Origin: Torymus aiolomorphi
Taxonomy: Eukaryota; Arthropoda; Insecta; Hymenoptera; Torymidae
Assembly (NCBI GenBank): GCA_036365515.1
Contig: CM070877.1
Span: 55,030,475-55,094,474 of the forward strand
Direction: 5' to 3'
Length of the DNA stretch: 64,000 nt
The position numbers and the translations under genes were made by a program. Position 1 is the stretch's first letter. Every line of letters starts with the position of its first letter. Positions 10,421 through 21,150 of the stretch are shown one piece after another. The notes under the pieces are model-generated. The model was not told the DNA's origin. It did no database searches and was given only the letters and a program-made list of their open reading frames with translations.

Positions 10421-11581
10421 ATGGTATTTCCTATTTTCGACGGATATTATATGCTCGTTGATGAGTTTATAGAAATAATCGAGCATGAGGCCAGAGGAGT
10501 ATCATCCCTATTTATGCAAAATTTCATAACTGATATTTTAAGCAGTCTCCGTGGGGAGGCAAATATCGCTCTCCAATATTCCTATAAACATTACTTAGAC
10601 GTCGAGGATCTCCTTTACGATCATTTTGGCCAGCAACCCGGTTGGGAAGAGATATTTCGGGACGATCTTAGGGACTGGTTGCCCTTATATGACGGCTATA
10701 ACCTTTCCTTCCAAGACTTTGCTTATGAAGTGACGAAAACCGCATCTCGCGTACCACATCGATTTTATGTAATATTTCTAGACGTTCTTCTAGAAAAATT
10801 AATTGGTAAGGCAAGAGAATCCATAGAATATATTAACGGGTTCAGAAATCATATGGACCTTCTAGACGAGTTGGGTGGGTTTTTCAATGACAATCACGCC
10901 AGAAATTTATCTAGAAATTATCAGCATGATGACCCCAATGAAGATGAAAATATCGTTGCTGATATTGGACCTCCATGCCAACGCTCAACCGCTGGAATCT
11001 CTAATGATAGCAGTGTTCGGAATACCCTCTCACCGCTAAGTTATTCAGAAGAACAAAATATTACAGAATTGATAGAGATATGTGAACCACTGACATTAAT
11101 AGCACTCAATCCAGTCACGATCGAGGCCATCGAAGCAAGTTCTGATTTTAACACCCCCGTCATCGTCGAACACGGTGTCACAGAATGCCCAGTTATTGTG
11201 ACTAATGCATTAAAATTAGGATTAGAACGCTTCGCCAAACCATTTCAAGTTCAAAACCATCGTAGCATCAATTTGGAATATAGCATTCTCCATTTAAACA
11301 CCCACGATACTACGGAACCCCCGATATCCTACGAAGCAACTATCTTAACCAAGCCAGAAATACGCCCGGAGACCAATCTTGCCAACCATTCAATTAATCA
11401 TCACAATGTACGGACACACATCGTCCCTATACCCTTCAATAATGACAGCCGAGAACAGGTTTTCACCAACATCACCTCAGATATATTGACAACTATATCC
11501 CTAGAACGACCACTAACCAGTTGTTTAGAAATTCAAGAGCCCATTTCTGACTCCCCCGCTGCAGTCGAAAAGGTAACATAG
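10421..11581 (+). CDS. Gag-like protein of the env-bearing element
   Basis: A 386-aa open frame lies about 730 bp after the primer binding site, where gag belongs. Residues around 30-75 (FITDILSSLRGEANIALQ, then a DVEDLLYDHFG segment) resemble the capsid region of insect endogenous retrovirus Gag proteins. The C-terminal half is Asn/Ser/Thr-rich and acidic, with no zinc knuckle. The start at 10421 has good context; ATG 10451 is an alternative. The frame has no stop, unlike env. Assignment rests on position and weak similarity. Confidence 0.6.
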   Translation: MVFPIFDGYYMLVDEFIEIIEHEARGVSSLFMQNFITDILSSLRGEANIALQYSYKHYLDVEDLLYDHFGQQPGWEEIFRDDLRDWLPLYDGYNLSFQDFAYEVTKTASRVPHRFYVIFLDVLLEKLIGKARESIEYINGFRNHMDLLDELGGFFNDNHARNLSRNYQHDDPNEDENIVADIGPPCQRSTAGISNDSSVRNTLSPLSYSEEQNITELIEICEPLTLIALNPVTIEAIEASSDFNTPVIVEHGVTECPVIVTNALKLGLERFAKPFQVQNHRSINLEYSILHLNTHDTTEPPISYEATILTKPEIRPETNLANHSINHHNVRTHIVPIPFNNDSREQVFTNITSDILTTISLERPLTSCLEIQEPISDSPAAVEKVT

Positions 11582-11602
11582 ACAGTAAGTGAGGCCCCCG
11601 TA

Positions 11603-11854
11603 ATGGAAAATTCCGGTACTAGAAATAGACCCGACATCCAAACGCCTGAAGGTCACCATTATTCTTACATAACTCCCCTTTGTGCGTATGCGAATGAACT
11701 ACTGCCTAGGCACTCAAAGAACTTTATATATTCTCCTAAAAGGACTTCTTCTAACGCGCCAAATGATACTCGACTTCAACACCCGAATTTTAAGTATAGA
11801 AAGAAAAGGTACTATAACATCGCAATCGCACACGCCATCAAAGAAATAGAATAG
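11603..11854 (+). CDS. Small ORF between gag and env, unknown
   Basis: An 83-aa frame begins 21 bp after the gag stop. It is basic, with a KYRKKRYY stretch, and resembles nothing I recognise. It lies where pol would begin, so it may be a leftover of a nucleocapsid or pol start after a large deletion. The stretch from 11855 to 12049 has no frame of its own. Confidence 0.3.
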   Translation: MENSGTRNRPDIQTPEGHHYSYITPLCAYANELLPRHSKNFIYSPKRTSSNAPNDTRLQHPNFKYRKKRYYNIAIAHAIKEIE

Positions 11855-12049
11855 ACACTCAGTGCAATGCTCAATATGTTCAATTTCTTAATGATCGAAA
11901 CCAACAAAAACTACGTTGCATGAGAACTCGCCCTGTCGTCCAGCAACCGGAGGCGAGTATAGATCATCTGAGGCGGTATAACAAAAGAGCTTTCGACTAG
12001 CTTCATCAACATAACCAAAAGCACTGAGGAAGCAGTGAGATTGTATTAA

Positions 12050-13607
12050 TTGGTATATATGGTAGCAAGGTTGTCACCGACCCTTTACGAAATAACACCT
12101 ATTAATTCCAATCCTGGAATCTATTATGAAAAATTACCATCAATCCGGATTCACAGAGGAAATTTGAAAGTCATTATTCATCTAGATTTGCATGGGTTTC
12201 TTAAGGAACATGACCCTACTCGAATGTACAATGAACAATTGACCAAATGCGTAATCCACCTAGGAATTGACCACTGCAATGCCAGCCTAAATAAAGATCT
12301 TATGGAGGTGAAATTGACGACCCTCAGTCACGTACATGGGGACATAAAACAAGCAGCCATGTCTATAGACACTCAGCCAATTGACGACCCATCATCAATT
12401 AAAAATATCCGAGCACGCAGAATGGCCCCTCTTGGTATCATAGGAAGTGTAAGCAAAAGCTTGTTCGGTCTCATCACAACGGACGACGCGGATGCTATTA
12501 ACAAGAACGTCAATCAGCTGTTTAGAGACCAAAAGAAACTCGTGAAACTCTCAGTTGAAAAGACACACCTCATCTCGGGCAATCTCGAAGAGCTGTATAA
12601 CATCATCACCTTGCATCGAGAGACTATGAAGAAGATAGGTGAGACTTTGAATAACAAACTTAATGCAGTCTTGACCGAAGCTAACGAGAACCATCTAGCA
12701 TGGAAACTTTCTACATTTGCTCGGCAAATGGAAACAAAATTAGACCATCTGATACACTGTAATAGAGAGATCCTAACGATCCTCAATACACTGATCGAGA
12801 GGAAGTTGCACCCTAAGCTTTTGCGACATGATGTACTCCACCAAATCGCCATAGATATCCAATAAACAGAAAAGAGCCGAATACTACCGATGCCATTGCA
12901 CCACCTGCGGCCAGAGGAAATTGCAAAGATAGCAACGCTGGATGCCACCTTCCATGAAGGGAGAGTTTTAATAAGTCTAACCATACCTCTTACGGAAAGA
13001 TCAACCTACGAGTTATACAGACTTCACCTCGTAAGGATTCCTCAAGAATTGAAAAACCAAAGTTTCGGGGTTGCCCATATTTCCCCATCCTACCCTTATT
13101 TGGCCGTGAAAAGGGACTTGCAGGTGTATTTGAAACTCACCGAACAACATCTACAAGAATGTATCCCGACTCATTATGGACGCATTTGCCCACCTAAGGG
13201 CCCTTTATCTACCATCTCCGAACGAAAGGAATGCGAAGTGGAACTCTTACTCAATCCGCATCCTGACGTCCTTAAGTCGTGCGAAATAATGATATCTTCA
13301 TCCTCCTCGACCCAATGGCGTTACTTAGAACTAACTGATAGTTGGCTATACTCCATAATCAAGGAAGAAACGGTCCGAATCACATGCCCAGGGGAGATCT
13401 ATTACACTCCGACTATTAAGAGCACGGGCCTGTTGAGGTTGGCCACTGGTTGCTCCGCCAGAACTCATACAGTGGAACCACTTGATAACCAGGATCAGAC
13501 TGCCAAGTCTCAATACATTTACGCTCCAGACGTAGGCCTAAATATTACGGTCGTACATCCAGAGCTATGGCAACACATGAACGAGTCCACACCTTTAGAA
13601 CTAGGAC
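12050..13607 (+). pseudogene. Env-like (baculovirus F type) glycoprotein relic
   Basis: An envelope fusion protein relic of the kind found in insect endogenous retroviruses. Seen in one frame: a Cys-containing ectodomain start, a basic furin-type site RARR (residues 121-124) followed by a hydrophobic Gly-rich stretch, then helical repeats. An in-frame TAA at 12863-12865 breaks it, and the same frame continues from 12866 with a Cys-rich region. The transmembrane end is missing: at about 13608 the frame runs straight into LTR sequence and stops at 13642. It is therefore truncated and non-functional. Known for the family: membrane fusion at the cell surface. Confidence 0.8.
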
Positions 13608-13823
13608 AAGCCAGGAATATGCAGACAAAGGGAAGCGCATGAAGGAGAACAGATAAGGGACTATCAGCCCTTTCTCTACGATCGAAATATACCGTCATTA
13701 GATACCCGTAGTAAGGCGATTAGGATCTCTTAGGTAAAAGGAATGATAGATGTCCTGGGCGACATCCCAAAATAATTTATGGTTCTGCCCTTACGTGCGA
13801 GTATCTTAACCTCTCACGTAATA
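13608..13823 (+). repeat. 3' LTR remnant of the env-bearing element
   Basis: About 215 bp match the right end of the 5' LTR up to CACGTAA. A deletion has removed the env 3' end, the purine tract and most of this LTR. The LTR is fused directly to the env frame. Confidence 0.85.
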
Positions 13824-13828
13824 CTTCC

Positions 13829-14228
13829 TTTTCAATTACGTAAATTCTTTGCATGGTTTATCTTAGCTGAAAATATTCAAGGTAACTTAATTTGGAATAA
13901 ATTCAAAAAATTTTTTACTGAAAATTTTAAAGAAAATAAAGAAAATAATGCTTTGTCACACATTCAAAATATCTTACAAACTGAAGATAAAAGTTGTAAA
14001 GATTATAGTTTACCTGAACTAACAATAAATAGTATCGAAAAAAGTCCTGAAAATTTAGCAAACAGTAAAAATCTTTTTGAAATTTTGTTTAATCAATTAA
14101 CTACTAATCAAAGATTAATTTTTAATGAAATTATAACTAAGAAAAATAAAATTTATTTTATTGATGGACCTGGAGGCTCAGGAAAAACTTTCATATACAA
14201 GACATTAATATATCATTTTTTATCTTAG
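13829..14228 (+). pseudogene. Helitron helicase, N-terminal part with Walker A
   Basis: The Helitron protein continues here after the inserted LTR element. The junction codons give the conserved LPFQLRKFFAWF segment. The Walker A box GPGGSGKT of a PIF1-type (SF1) helicase is at about 14166-14190. The helicase would unwind DNA during rolling-circle transposition. The frame ends with an in-frame TAG at 14226. The upstream part of the 13779-14228 frame belongs to the LTR, so the Helitron part starts at the target duplication. Confidence 0.9.
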
Positions 14229-15360
14229 AATAAAAAAATTTTATCTATGGCTTTGACAGGAATCGCATCTATTTTATTACCTAGAGGAATGACAAGTCAT
14301 CGTAATTTTAGACTTCCTTTAGATTTAAACAGTATTGAAAGCGTTTTTCTAAAATTAGAATCAGATAAAAAAAATTACGGGAAGTAGATATTATAGTTTG
14401 GGATGAAGCATCAATGATCCCAAAAAAAGCTTTGGAAATTGTTGATCAAACACTCAAAGATATATGTTACAGTGATGTTCCATTTGGTGGTAAATTGATA
14501 GTATTAGGAGGCGATTTTAGACAAAATTCTGCCAGTCCTAAAACATGGTTACCGAGACAGTATAGTACAGGACACAATCAAAATTTCTCATTTATGGCCT
14601 CTCTTTAAAGTTTTAAAATTAACTGAAAATATTCGCTCAAAAAAACAATTTCCTTCATTTGTATTAGAGTTAGGTAAAATTAATCCATTTATAGTTCCAA
14701 ATAAATGGAAGACCGAAAATGTATGTAATAAAATTTATGATGATATCAATCTCGAAAATTCCGTAGATCGTATAATATTAGCTCCACATAATGACGATAC
14801 TAAACTTATAAATAATAAAGTTTTGAACTTATTACATGCTAAAACACATACATATTATAGTTTAGATTACGCAACTCGCAAAGTAGTTGATCAAATAGAT
14901 GAAAATATACACTTAAATTACCCAATAGAAATGCTTAATAATATTAGAAAAGGTCTGCCACCACACGAATTGAAATTAAAAATAAATGAAATTGTAATGT
15001 TAATCAGGAATATAAGTATATCAGAAGGAATATGTAATGGTACACGCTTAAAAGTTACGGGTTTATTTAATCATAATTTTAAAGGCGAAATAATTACGGG
15101 TGAAAGGATCGGTGAAGAAGTTTTTATACCACTATTAACATTAAATACTGGAGATTCTTCTTCATTTCCGTTCACACTTTTTAGAAAACAATTTCCACTT
15201 GTATTAGCTTTTGCTATAACAATAAATAAATCTCAAGGTCAGAGTTTTAATTCTTTAGGTATTTACATTAGACGACCTTTATTTTCACATGGCCAATTAT
15301 AGGTTGCTTTGTCCCGATGTAAAAATCCTAACAATATATTTATTGAAAATCTTTTAGAAA
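14229..15360 (+). pseudogene. Helitron PIF1-type helicase, remainder
   Basis: After the stop the same frame reads SMALTGIASILLPRGMTSH. A frameshift near 14375 leads to DIIVWDEASM (Walker B) and LIVLGGDFRQ in the 14414-14608 frame. Another frameshift follows near 14600, then KLTENIRS. The last frame (14823-15302) carries VMLIRN, ITINKSQGQSFNSLGIYI and SHGQL. A stop at 15300 falls where the family has Tyr, and VALSRCKNPNNIFI follows. All helicase motifs are recognisable but spread over four frames. No 3' hairpin or CTRR end was placed with confidence. Confidence 0.88.
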
Positions 15361-16084
15361 ATTCCTCAATAATTGATAACATATATTTTTTTAAGAATTA
15401 TTATTATTTTTTTTGTTTCTTTATATATTTATATGTAAATTTATATAGATTAAAATATCCCCAAATAAATTTATATCAATAATCATTTTATTTATAATAT
15501 TATTCTTTTACGAAAGTATAAGACATGTTGTACTTTCTTATAAGCATAATATCATATAAATAATCTGATTGTTTTGTTACATATAATAAAAAAAAATTCA
15601 ATATAAATATATTTATATGAGATATTTTTTTTATTACATGTAATAAAGATGGGAATCAATTTTCATTACATTTATTAAAAATTATTAATACAAACTGATT
15701 AAAATTAATTAAAATTGATAAAATTTATTAATGAAAATTGATTCACATCTTCCATGGTGGAGGAAGGATGGGATAGGTTGGAGTCAAGTAGGATGGAGGG
15801 ACGACTCCCATGGTTTTTAGGGCTATTGGCGATGAATTCCATGGTTGTGTTTAGACTTATTATATAAAAAATGATTAACAATAATTTTATATGATTTTGG
15901 CATGTCTCATTATCATGTATAATTATTATTATTTTTTATATAAAACACCTAAGTACAATAAAATCAAAAATTCAACACGCCCATAACAGTACCTCAGTGG
16001 TGGTGTGGAAAACTGTTAAATGTAGTAAATAAAAAAAGCTGAAAAACTGACTATACACAAAATATCTATGATGAATTATATGCG
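15361..16084. other. AT-rich spacer
   Basis: No gene is seen. It probably includes the Helitron 3' tail and a G-rich patch near 15755-15815. Confidence 0.5.
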
Positions 16085-16315
16085 AAGGAATAGGTGCAGG
16101 GGTAGGTGGAGGGGTAGGTGGACGTGGAGCGGGGTGGAACGGGGTGGAGCGGGGTGGAGCGCGGTGGAGCGCGGTGGAGCGCGGTGGATGGAAGGTGGAG
16201 GGGCAGACACCCTTCAAAATAATGTAAAATTTGAAAGAATTTCACCGTAAAAAGTGGAGGTAAAGTGGAGGGCAATTAGAGCGGGGTGGAGCGGTGTGGA
16301 GCGGGGCGAAGGGGG
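16085..16315 (+). repeat. G-rich 10-bp minisatellite
   Basis: Degenerate tandem copies of GGGGTGGAGC and GCGGTGGAGC lie mainly at 16120-16200, with a second cluster at 16275-16312. The plus strand is strongly purine- and G-rich and could form G-quadruplexes. Open frames across it are composition artefacts. Confidence 0.85.
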
Positions 16316-16359
16316 TAGGTACCCATTTTGAGCCTTACAACTATATAATATAGGAAGAT

Positions 16360-16394
16360 ATGTACATATATATATGTGTGTGTGTGTGTGTGTA
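16360..16394. repeat. (TA)n(TG)n microsatellite
   Basis: A short TA run followed by about 11 TG units. Confidence 0.9.
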
Positions 16395-16672
16395 TTTTCT
16401 TTCTTTCAGAGATGAATCAAACAAACCCAAATGGAGGGGAGACCAACTAGATTAGATTAAATTATAATTGTTCAGAGTTTCTTTTGTATTCAGTTTTCTT
16501 TTTGTACCTAATATTTTTTAATGTAATAAAATTCAGAAATTTATTCAGAGTAATTAATTTATTTATTTAGAATGAATTTAATACCTACAAATATACATAC
16601 ATATACAAGACTCAGAGAATAACCCGATAAGACAATCAGAAGATACTTATACGAGAATCAGAAGTTGCGTAC

Positions 16673-17010
16673 CCTCAAAGGGAGGGAGTGTAAGAAGTAC
16701 GTGGGCTTTGAGTCCACGCAACGCTCTACAGCGGTGCATGACGGTATGCGCCGCCTTCGACAGCGCCTAGATGGCGCCAGCCTACAGCAGAGGAGCGCAG
16801 TGGACGTACTGCGGTCCCCCCTCTACACGACTACGCATGCTCTGTGTTCGCGCCAACGACGGCGCGACTCTCTCTCTCCCGTGCCGAACGCCAACATCGA
16901 CGGACACATCGGCTTCCTTGTACCAGCCGCTTTTGTTCAGAGCCTTCAATAAAAAGGATTATTTGTTTTATATAAAGTATTCTAGCCCCTTCATTTATAC
17001 CCATCCAACA
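16673..17010 (+). repeat. Possible LTR remnant with upstream purine tract
   Basis: CAAAGGGAGGGAG looks like a polypurine tract and is followed by TGTAAGAAG. A GC-rich block and an AATAAA at about 16949 follow, ending at CCAACA near 17010. The TG...CA ends and the purine tract fit the 3' LTR of a Copia-like element. No second copy exists in the window and no target duplication was found. Confidence 0.35.
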
Positions 17011-17750
17011 ATTTCTTCAGGTAATTTTGGCCTCAGGAGCCATTAGGTGTCAGACCGCCTTAATAAAAAAACCATATTTTATTTAAAAATGATTGAGTAA
17101 GAAGTATTTGTCTGTGTATTGGAATATATAATTGCTAAATTATCTGTCATCTACTTTGATTTGAACTTCTTTATAGTAATTTACCTTCAGTTTTTGCACA
17201 CATAATAATAGATTACATATTAAATTTAATTTTGAGTAGATATGAAGAATGCGAAAAGAGTGTATTAGCAGTGTAAGCGGCTCCCATTGAAAATTCAGGA
17301 AAGTCAATATAAACATTATTATAAGCCCGTTCAGTTGAAGATACCGTTGAAAATAGATGTTTAATGTATTTTTTATACATAGACAAAATTCAGTGACAAG
17401 ATACATGACATTTTTTTTTGTTTTAGATTAATGTATGTAAGAAGTATCCAATCAGAGACTTTCAAAATGGGTCATGAAATAAATATGGTCACATTCTACA
17501 AGTAAAATGCAAACTATTTTCCAATCAATATGCTCTACAAAAAGTTTCAGAATTTTGAGTAAAAAAACTGAAAATAGTTGAGCTTTCACCAAAAATTACA
17601 AAAGTAACAATTTATCATGTAGAATTACTTTTGTATTTATTCAAATATAGGTCTAAAAATCTAGGACCATGTTTTCTTCACCAAGAACTGTTAACTCGCC
17701 AAACCTAAGCGATTTTAAAAATTTGAGCTGCTGACTTCATGTAAAATATC
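17011..17750. other. AT-rich spacer
   Basis: Nothing recognisable was found. Confidence 0.5.
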
Positions 17751-17752
17751 AC

Positions 17753-17806
17753 TTATATATAGGGGTGCCCCCCCCTTCTCGCTCCGCTCGTCAACCACCA
17801 TTTTTA
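17753..17806 (-). repeat. GC-rich hairpin terminus, copy 2 of 3
   Basis: TATATAGGGGTGCCCCCCCC is followed by TTCTCGCTCCGCTCGTCAAC. It has the same architecture as the copy near 650, with a changed hairpin loop. Confidence 0.55.
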
Positions 17807-17860
17807 GAAAGTGATTAAATTGTTAAATTCTGTTTTATTTTTTTCACCCTGGGGGTAAAT

Positions 17861-18148
17861 AGAACTTTCAACCACCATATTGGATCAGCCATTTTCAATT
17901 TTGAAATTCTGATAGCAAAATCGTGATCAGTAACATCGAAAACACCTGTATACAAACCTTAAGCAAAATCTAAGCTCCCTTTAAACTTTTGACAGCATTA
18001 TTGGATCCGTAATTTTGGATTTCGAAAGTCCAATAGCAAAATTTTGAGGAGCGTCCCCGGAAACCTTTGTATACCAATTTTCAGCCAACTTTAAGCACTT
18101 TTCCAACTTTCAATCGCCATATTGGATCCGCCATTTTGAATGTAAGGT
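17861..18148. repeat. Degenerate ~120-bp tandem repeat
   Basis: Three successive units start with a CCATATTGGATCMGCCATTTT-type block (near 17872, 17995 and 18116). They are followed by similar GAAATTC..ATAGCAAAAT..TGTATACAA segments. The third is truncated where the Gypsy fragment begins. Confidence 0.75.
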
Positions 18149-19375
18149 CTAATATTGATAGCATCGCTGCTATCGCATAGTCGCTCGCGTGGGAAGTTAG
18201 TATGAATGGGCGTTGCGGGTCCGCATATTTGAGTATAATATGCTCATCGAATATATTTTTAATGTCATTGAAAGCTTTCTCATGCTCGTCTGTCCACTCA
18301 TACTTCTTACCCTGTTTTAACAAGTTTAGAAGCGGAACCGTATGAGCCCAGTAATTTCTCGCGAATTTCGTATAGAAATTTACATATCCGAGAAATCTCT
18401 GCAGTTCCCTAACATTTCTAGGTCTCTTAAAATTTTTAATTGTTTTAATTTTCTCTGCGTCAGGCTTTACTCCTTCAGGCGTTAAAATATAACCCAGGAA
18501 CTTCACTTCTTCCTGTACTAGATCTGATTTTTTAAAACTAATTCTTAGATTGTTTTTCAATAAATTTTCAAATAATGATTGAATGTTTTATAAGTGACTA
18601 TCGAAATCTTCTGAAATACATTGTAAGTCGTCTACAAAAGTTATAAGAAAATCTTCGAGACCAGCGACGGCTAGGTCTAGATCTCTTATTAGCACGGCGC
18701 TATTTGTTTTTATGCCAAATGGAACTACATTAACTTCATAAACTTTATCGTCGCAAATGAACTCGGTATATTTCCTACTTTCTGAAAGCTTTATGTGATG
18801 GAAACTACTCGTTAAATCAAAGCTGGATAAAAAGTTTACGTTTATACATCTTAGAAATATCTCCTCTACACCAGGAGGAGATTTATAATCATGTACTAAT
18901 TTTTCGTTTAGTTTGCGTGCATCTAAGCATAGGCGGATTGATCCGTCTTTTCTAATTACAACCACTAGAGGATTTATATATGGACTCGTCGAACGTCGAA
19001 TTATTCCAAGTTCTTGCCATTTGTCGACTTCAATTTTAACTTTGTCTCTATGATTTATAGGGATGGGATACGGCTTTGTATAAAAGGGTGCATCATCTTT
19101 TATTTTAAAAGTATACTGATAGTTAGGTAATAGACCTGGGGGTTTCTGAAATACCTCTTTGTATTGTACTATTAAGCACTTAAGTTTATCCCTTTGGGAA
19201 TTTTTTAGATTTTTGCATGATTTGATCTTACCTTCGATCTCTTCTATTGAGACTTCGTACGAAAGATCATAAGCAATGAGATCATCGTATGAGTCAGCGT
19301 TTCCGCATTCGGACTCATACGACTGCTCGATTCTAAGAGACGCATACTCTTCTGACAAGGAAAGAATACTTGATG
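18149..19375 (-). pseudogene. Ty3/Gypsy pol fragment (RT and start of RNase H)
   Basis: A minus-strand reverse transcriptase of a Gypsy element. N to C: linker, RT fingers (KWQELGIIRRSTSPYINPLV), SIRLCLDARKLNEK, motif A SSFDLTSSFHHIKL, PFGIKTN and the FVDD box in LITFVDDLQ. An in-frame TAA at 18588-18590 follows, then the connection (VKFLGYILTPEGVKPDAEKI, LQRFLGYVNFYTKFARNY). RNase H starts as FILTSHASDYAIAAML. Its end is lost near 18150, where interspersed repeat sequence takes over. At the other side the frame is joined to repeat sequence at 19376. No gag, protease, integrase or LTR of this copy is present. It differs in sequence from the Gypsy element at 24-46 kb. Confidence 0.9.
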
Positions 19376-19562
19376 CCCGCCTCCGATTTTCATGAGACTT
19401 CGCATATGAGTAGAGTGTCAAAAAATATTCGACACGTATTTTTTTTTATCTGCGGAAAAACATATCTAAGGGGTGAAAACCGTCCTTAAAGTTCACCTCC
19501 AAAAACAGTTTTTTTTTACTATCTCAAGATGGAATCGGAATTTTTTAATGAAACCAACACCT
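19376..19562. repeat. Interspersed direct repeat, copy 1
   Basis: About 187 bp from GCCTCCGATTTTCATGA to AAACCAACACCTA match 19824-20006. The block contains the shared segment AAAGTTCACCTCCAAAAACA. Confidence 0.85.
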
Positions 19563-19823
19563 ATTTATTTCTTATGAAAAGTCGAGTTTTTCGGCACAGT
19601 TTTAATGCTGGGGGTTGCATCCCCTATTTTTTATAAGGGTAAATATGATATTTTCTCTTGTATTTTTGATATAAAAATGTTTTAATGAGCTAAATTTGAT
19701 TGAAAATTGCCATGCTATAAAGAAAATTGAAAATTATAGTTGACCTGTTTCGAGATTTAAAAATAAAAACACGTTGATGAGGTGAATTACCACTAATTTA
19801 ATTAATCACATTTTTGTTAGTGT

Positions 19824-20006
19824 CTGCCTCCGATTTTCACGAAACTTTGCAACTGATTAGAGTATCGAAAAATATTTGACACGTATTTTTTTTATCTGTG
19901 GAGAAAGACATCTGTGGGTAAAAACCACCTTTAAAGTTCACCTCCAAAAACAGTTTTTTTTAATATCTCGAGATGGAATCGGAATTTTTTAATAAAACCA
20001 ACACCT
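19824..20006. repeat. Interspersed direct repeat, copy 2
   Basis: Second copy of the 19376-19562 block, offset about 447 bp. It ends exactly where the LTR at 20007 begins. Confidence 0.85.
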
Positions 20007-20416
20007 TGTAACGGGATGGCTAGTGGGGGAAAATCCCAAAAAGCCACAGGCCAGCGATGCCCTAGAACACAGTGCCGTGGGTGTCAGACTAAAATGACTT
20101 GACCGGGGACCCGCTCCTGGAATCCCGAAAACAACGCGAAGATCGCACGCGAACTTCGCTTTCCAACCAATTGGATCGCTGAGTGAAAAGCGCGCTCGGG
20201 AAGAGTAAAGCGCGCTACCGCTACTCAGATATGAAAACGACCGGTGGAGTCGTTTTCCCGCGGAGGTGGCGGTATCCGGGGGAAGGACAGGTTGTAATGA
20301 ACAACGCGACGAGTAACTAGATATCACAGTATATTCAAAACATTAATAATTACATGCACGACGCACGTGCTCACACAGTGAGAATCCCCAATTACCTAAC
20401 TCGCGCACGCGTTACA
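20007..20416 (-). repeat. 410-bp Gypsy-type 3' LTR
   Basis: The block starts TGTAAC and ends GTTACA, so its ends are inverted copies. On the minus strand it is preceded by the purine tract GGCGGGGGTG. This matches the GACGGGGGTG before the 3' LTR at 39869. A coiled-coil ORF lies just upstream on the minus strand, as in that element. The 5' partner LTR is not in the window. Confidence 0.7.
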
Positions 20417-20569
20417 CACCCCCGCCAGACGCTGCTTAGGGGACCTGTGAGCAGCACTGCCATCCATGGCCGTCGTCGTACCTATAAGTATGGTGGTAAG
20501 GTTTAGGAGAAGGAAGTTCGAAAAGAGAATCAGGAAGAATTGGAGTCACCGTTTTTTTTTTTATTTTTA

Positions 20570-20947
20570 TTAATAAAGGAGCGCCTGCGCATCTAATGCC
20601 TCCCGGGCCGCCTGCTCCTCTTCGAGCGCCATCCGGAGGCGCTCCTCTTCTTCTTGGTGACGGGGCTGGACCTCTTCCTTAGCCAGGCGCGCCGTCCCCT
20701 CCGCCTCTTTTCTGGCTCGCCTGGCCTCTTCCATGCGCTCCTGCGCACGAGCCAGACGAGCCTCCTCCTCCTGCCGCAAGGCGGCGCAGCGCAGCCTAAC
20801 GGCCGCGAGCTCTTCGCGCCGGCCTTGGGCCATTTCTACCAATTTGCCGGCTTGCCCCTCACCGGCCTTACCGTGGCACTGGAGAAAAACCTCCAGTGCG
20901 GCCAGGGCAGCGTCATCCGCAGCGCGCGAGGACTTGCTGGGGCGCCG
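20570..20947 (-). pseudogene. Coiled-coil ORF3-like fragment of a Gypsy element (truncated)
   Basis: An Ala/Glu/Arg-rich frame of about 125 aa, dominated by coiled-coil heptads (EEEARLARAQERMEEARRARKEAEG and similar). It ends with TAA at 20570. It sits 5' of a purine tract and an LTR, the position held by the post-pol ORF at 38642-39591 in the larger Gypsy element. The N-terminus is cut at a CGCCG that abuts a CACAGTGGGC transposon end at 20948. No zinc knuckle is visible here. The function is unknown; a Gag-like assembly role is a guess. Confidence 0.55.
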
Positions 20948-21150
20948 CACAGTGGGCTAAATCGACTTTTTCTTTTTCAAAATCGTAGAACTTGTGATAG
21001 GAACATGCTAACCTAATGATTCTTGCTGGAAATTAAAGATTAAGGATAGCGGAATATAGGAAAACTATAGGAAAAGTGATATTATAACATTATAACCTCG
21101 AAAACACAGTTCCAAAGCATCGGTTTTCTCAAAAAACTGGTGTATTTGAT
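20948..21150 (+). mobile_element. One end of a DNA transposon (CACAGTGGGC terminus)
   Basis: CACAGTGGGC at 20948 is preceded by CGCCG (20943-20947). The same first ten bases and the reverse-complement flank CGGCG bound the element at 32767-38641. No matching opposite end was found downstream; the sequence passes into satellite DNA. It is probably a truncated relative. Confidence 0.5.

Larger units (their letters stand above)
7976..13823 (+). mobile_element. Env-bearing LTR retrotransposon, pol deleted, inserted in the Helitron
   Basis: The element starts TGTTACGTG and ends CACGTAATA, so its ends are inverted copies. It is flanked by CTTCC on both sides (7971-7975 and 13824-13828), a 5-bp target duplication. 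Removing the insert and one CTTCC makes the Helitron frame continuous across the junction. Order: 5' LTR, primer binding site, gag-like ORF, small ORF, env-like ORF, LTR remnant. No reverse transcriptase or integrase is present. Gypsy/errantivirus or BEL/Pao membership cannot be decided without pol. Confidence 0.85.

Noticed and set aside
16068..16275. Gly/Arg/Trp- or Pro/Ser-rich frames over the G-rich minisatellite
   Set aside because: They are translations of the 10-bp repeat.
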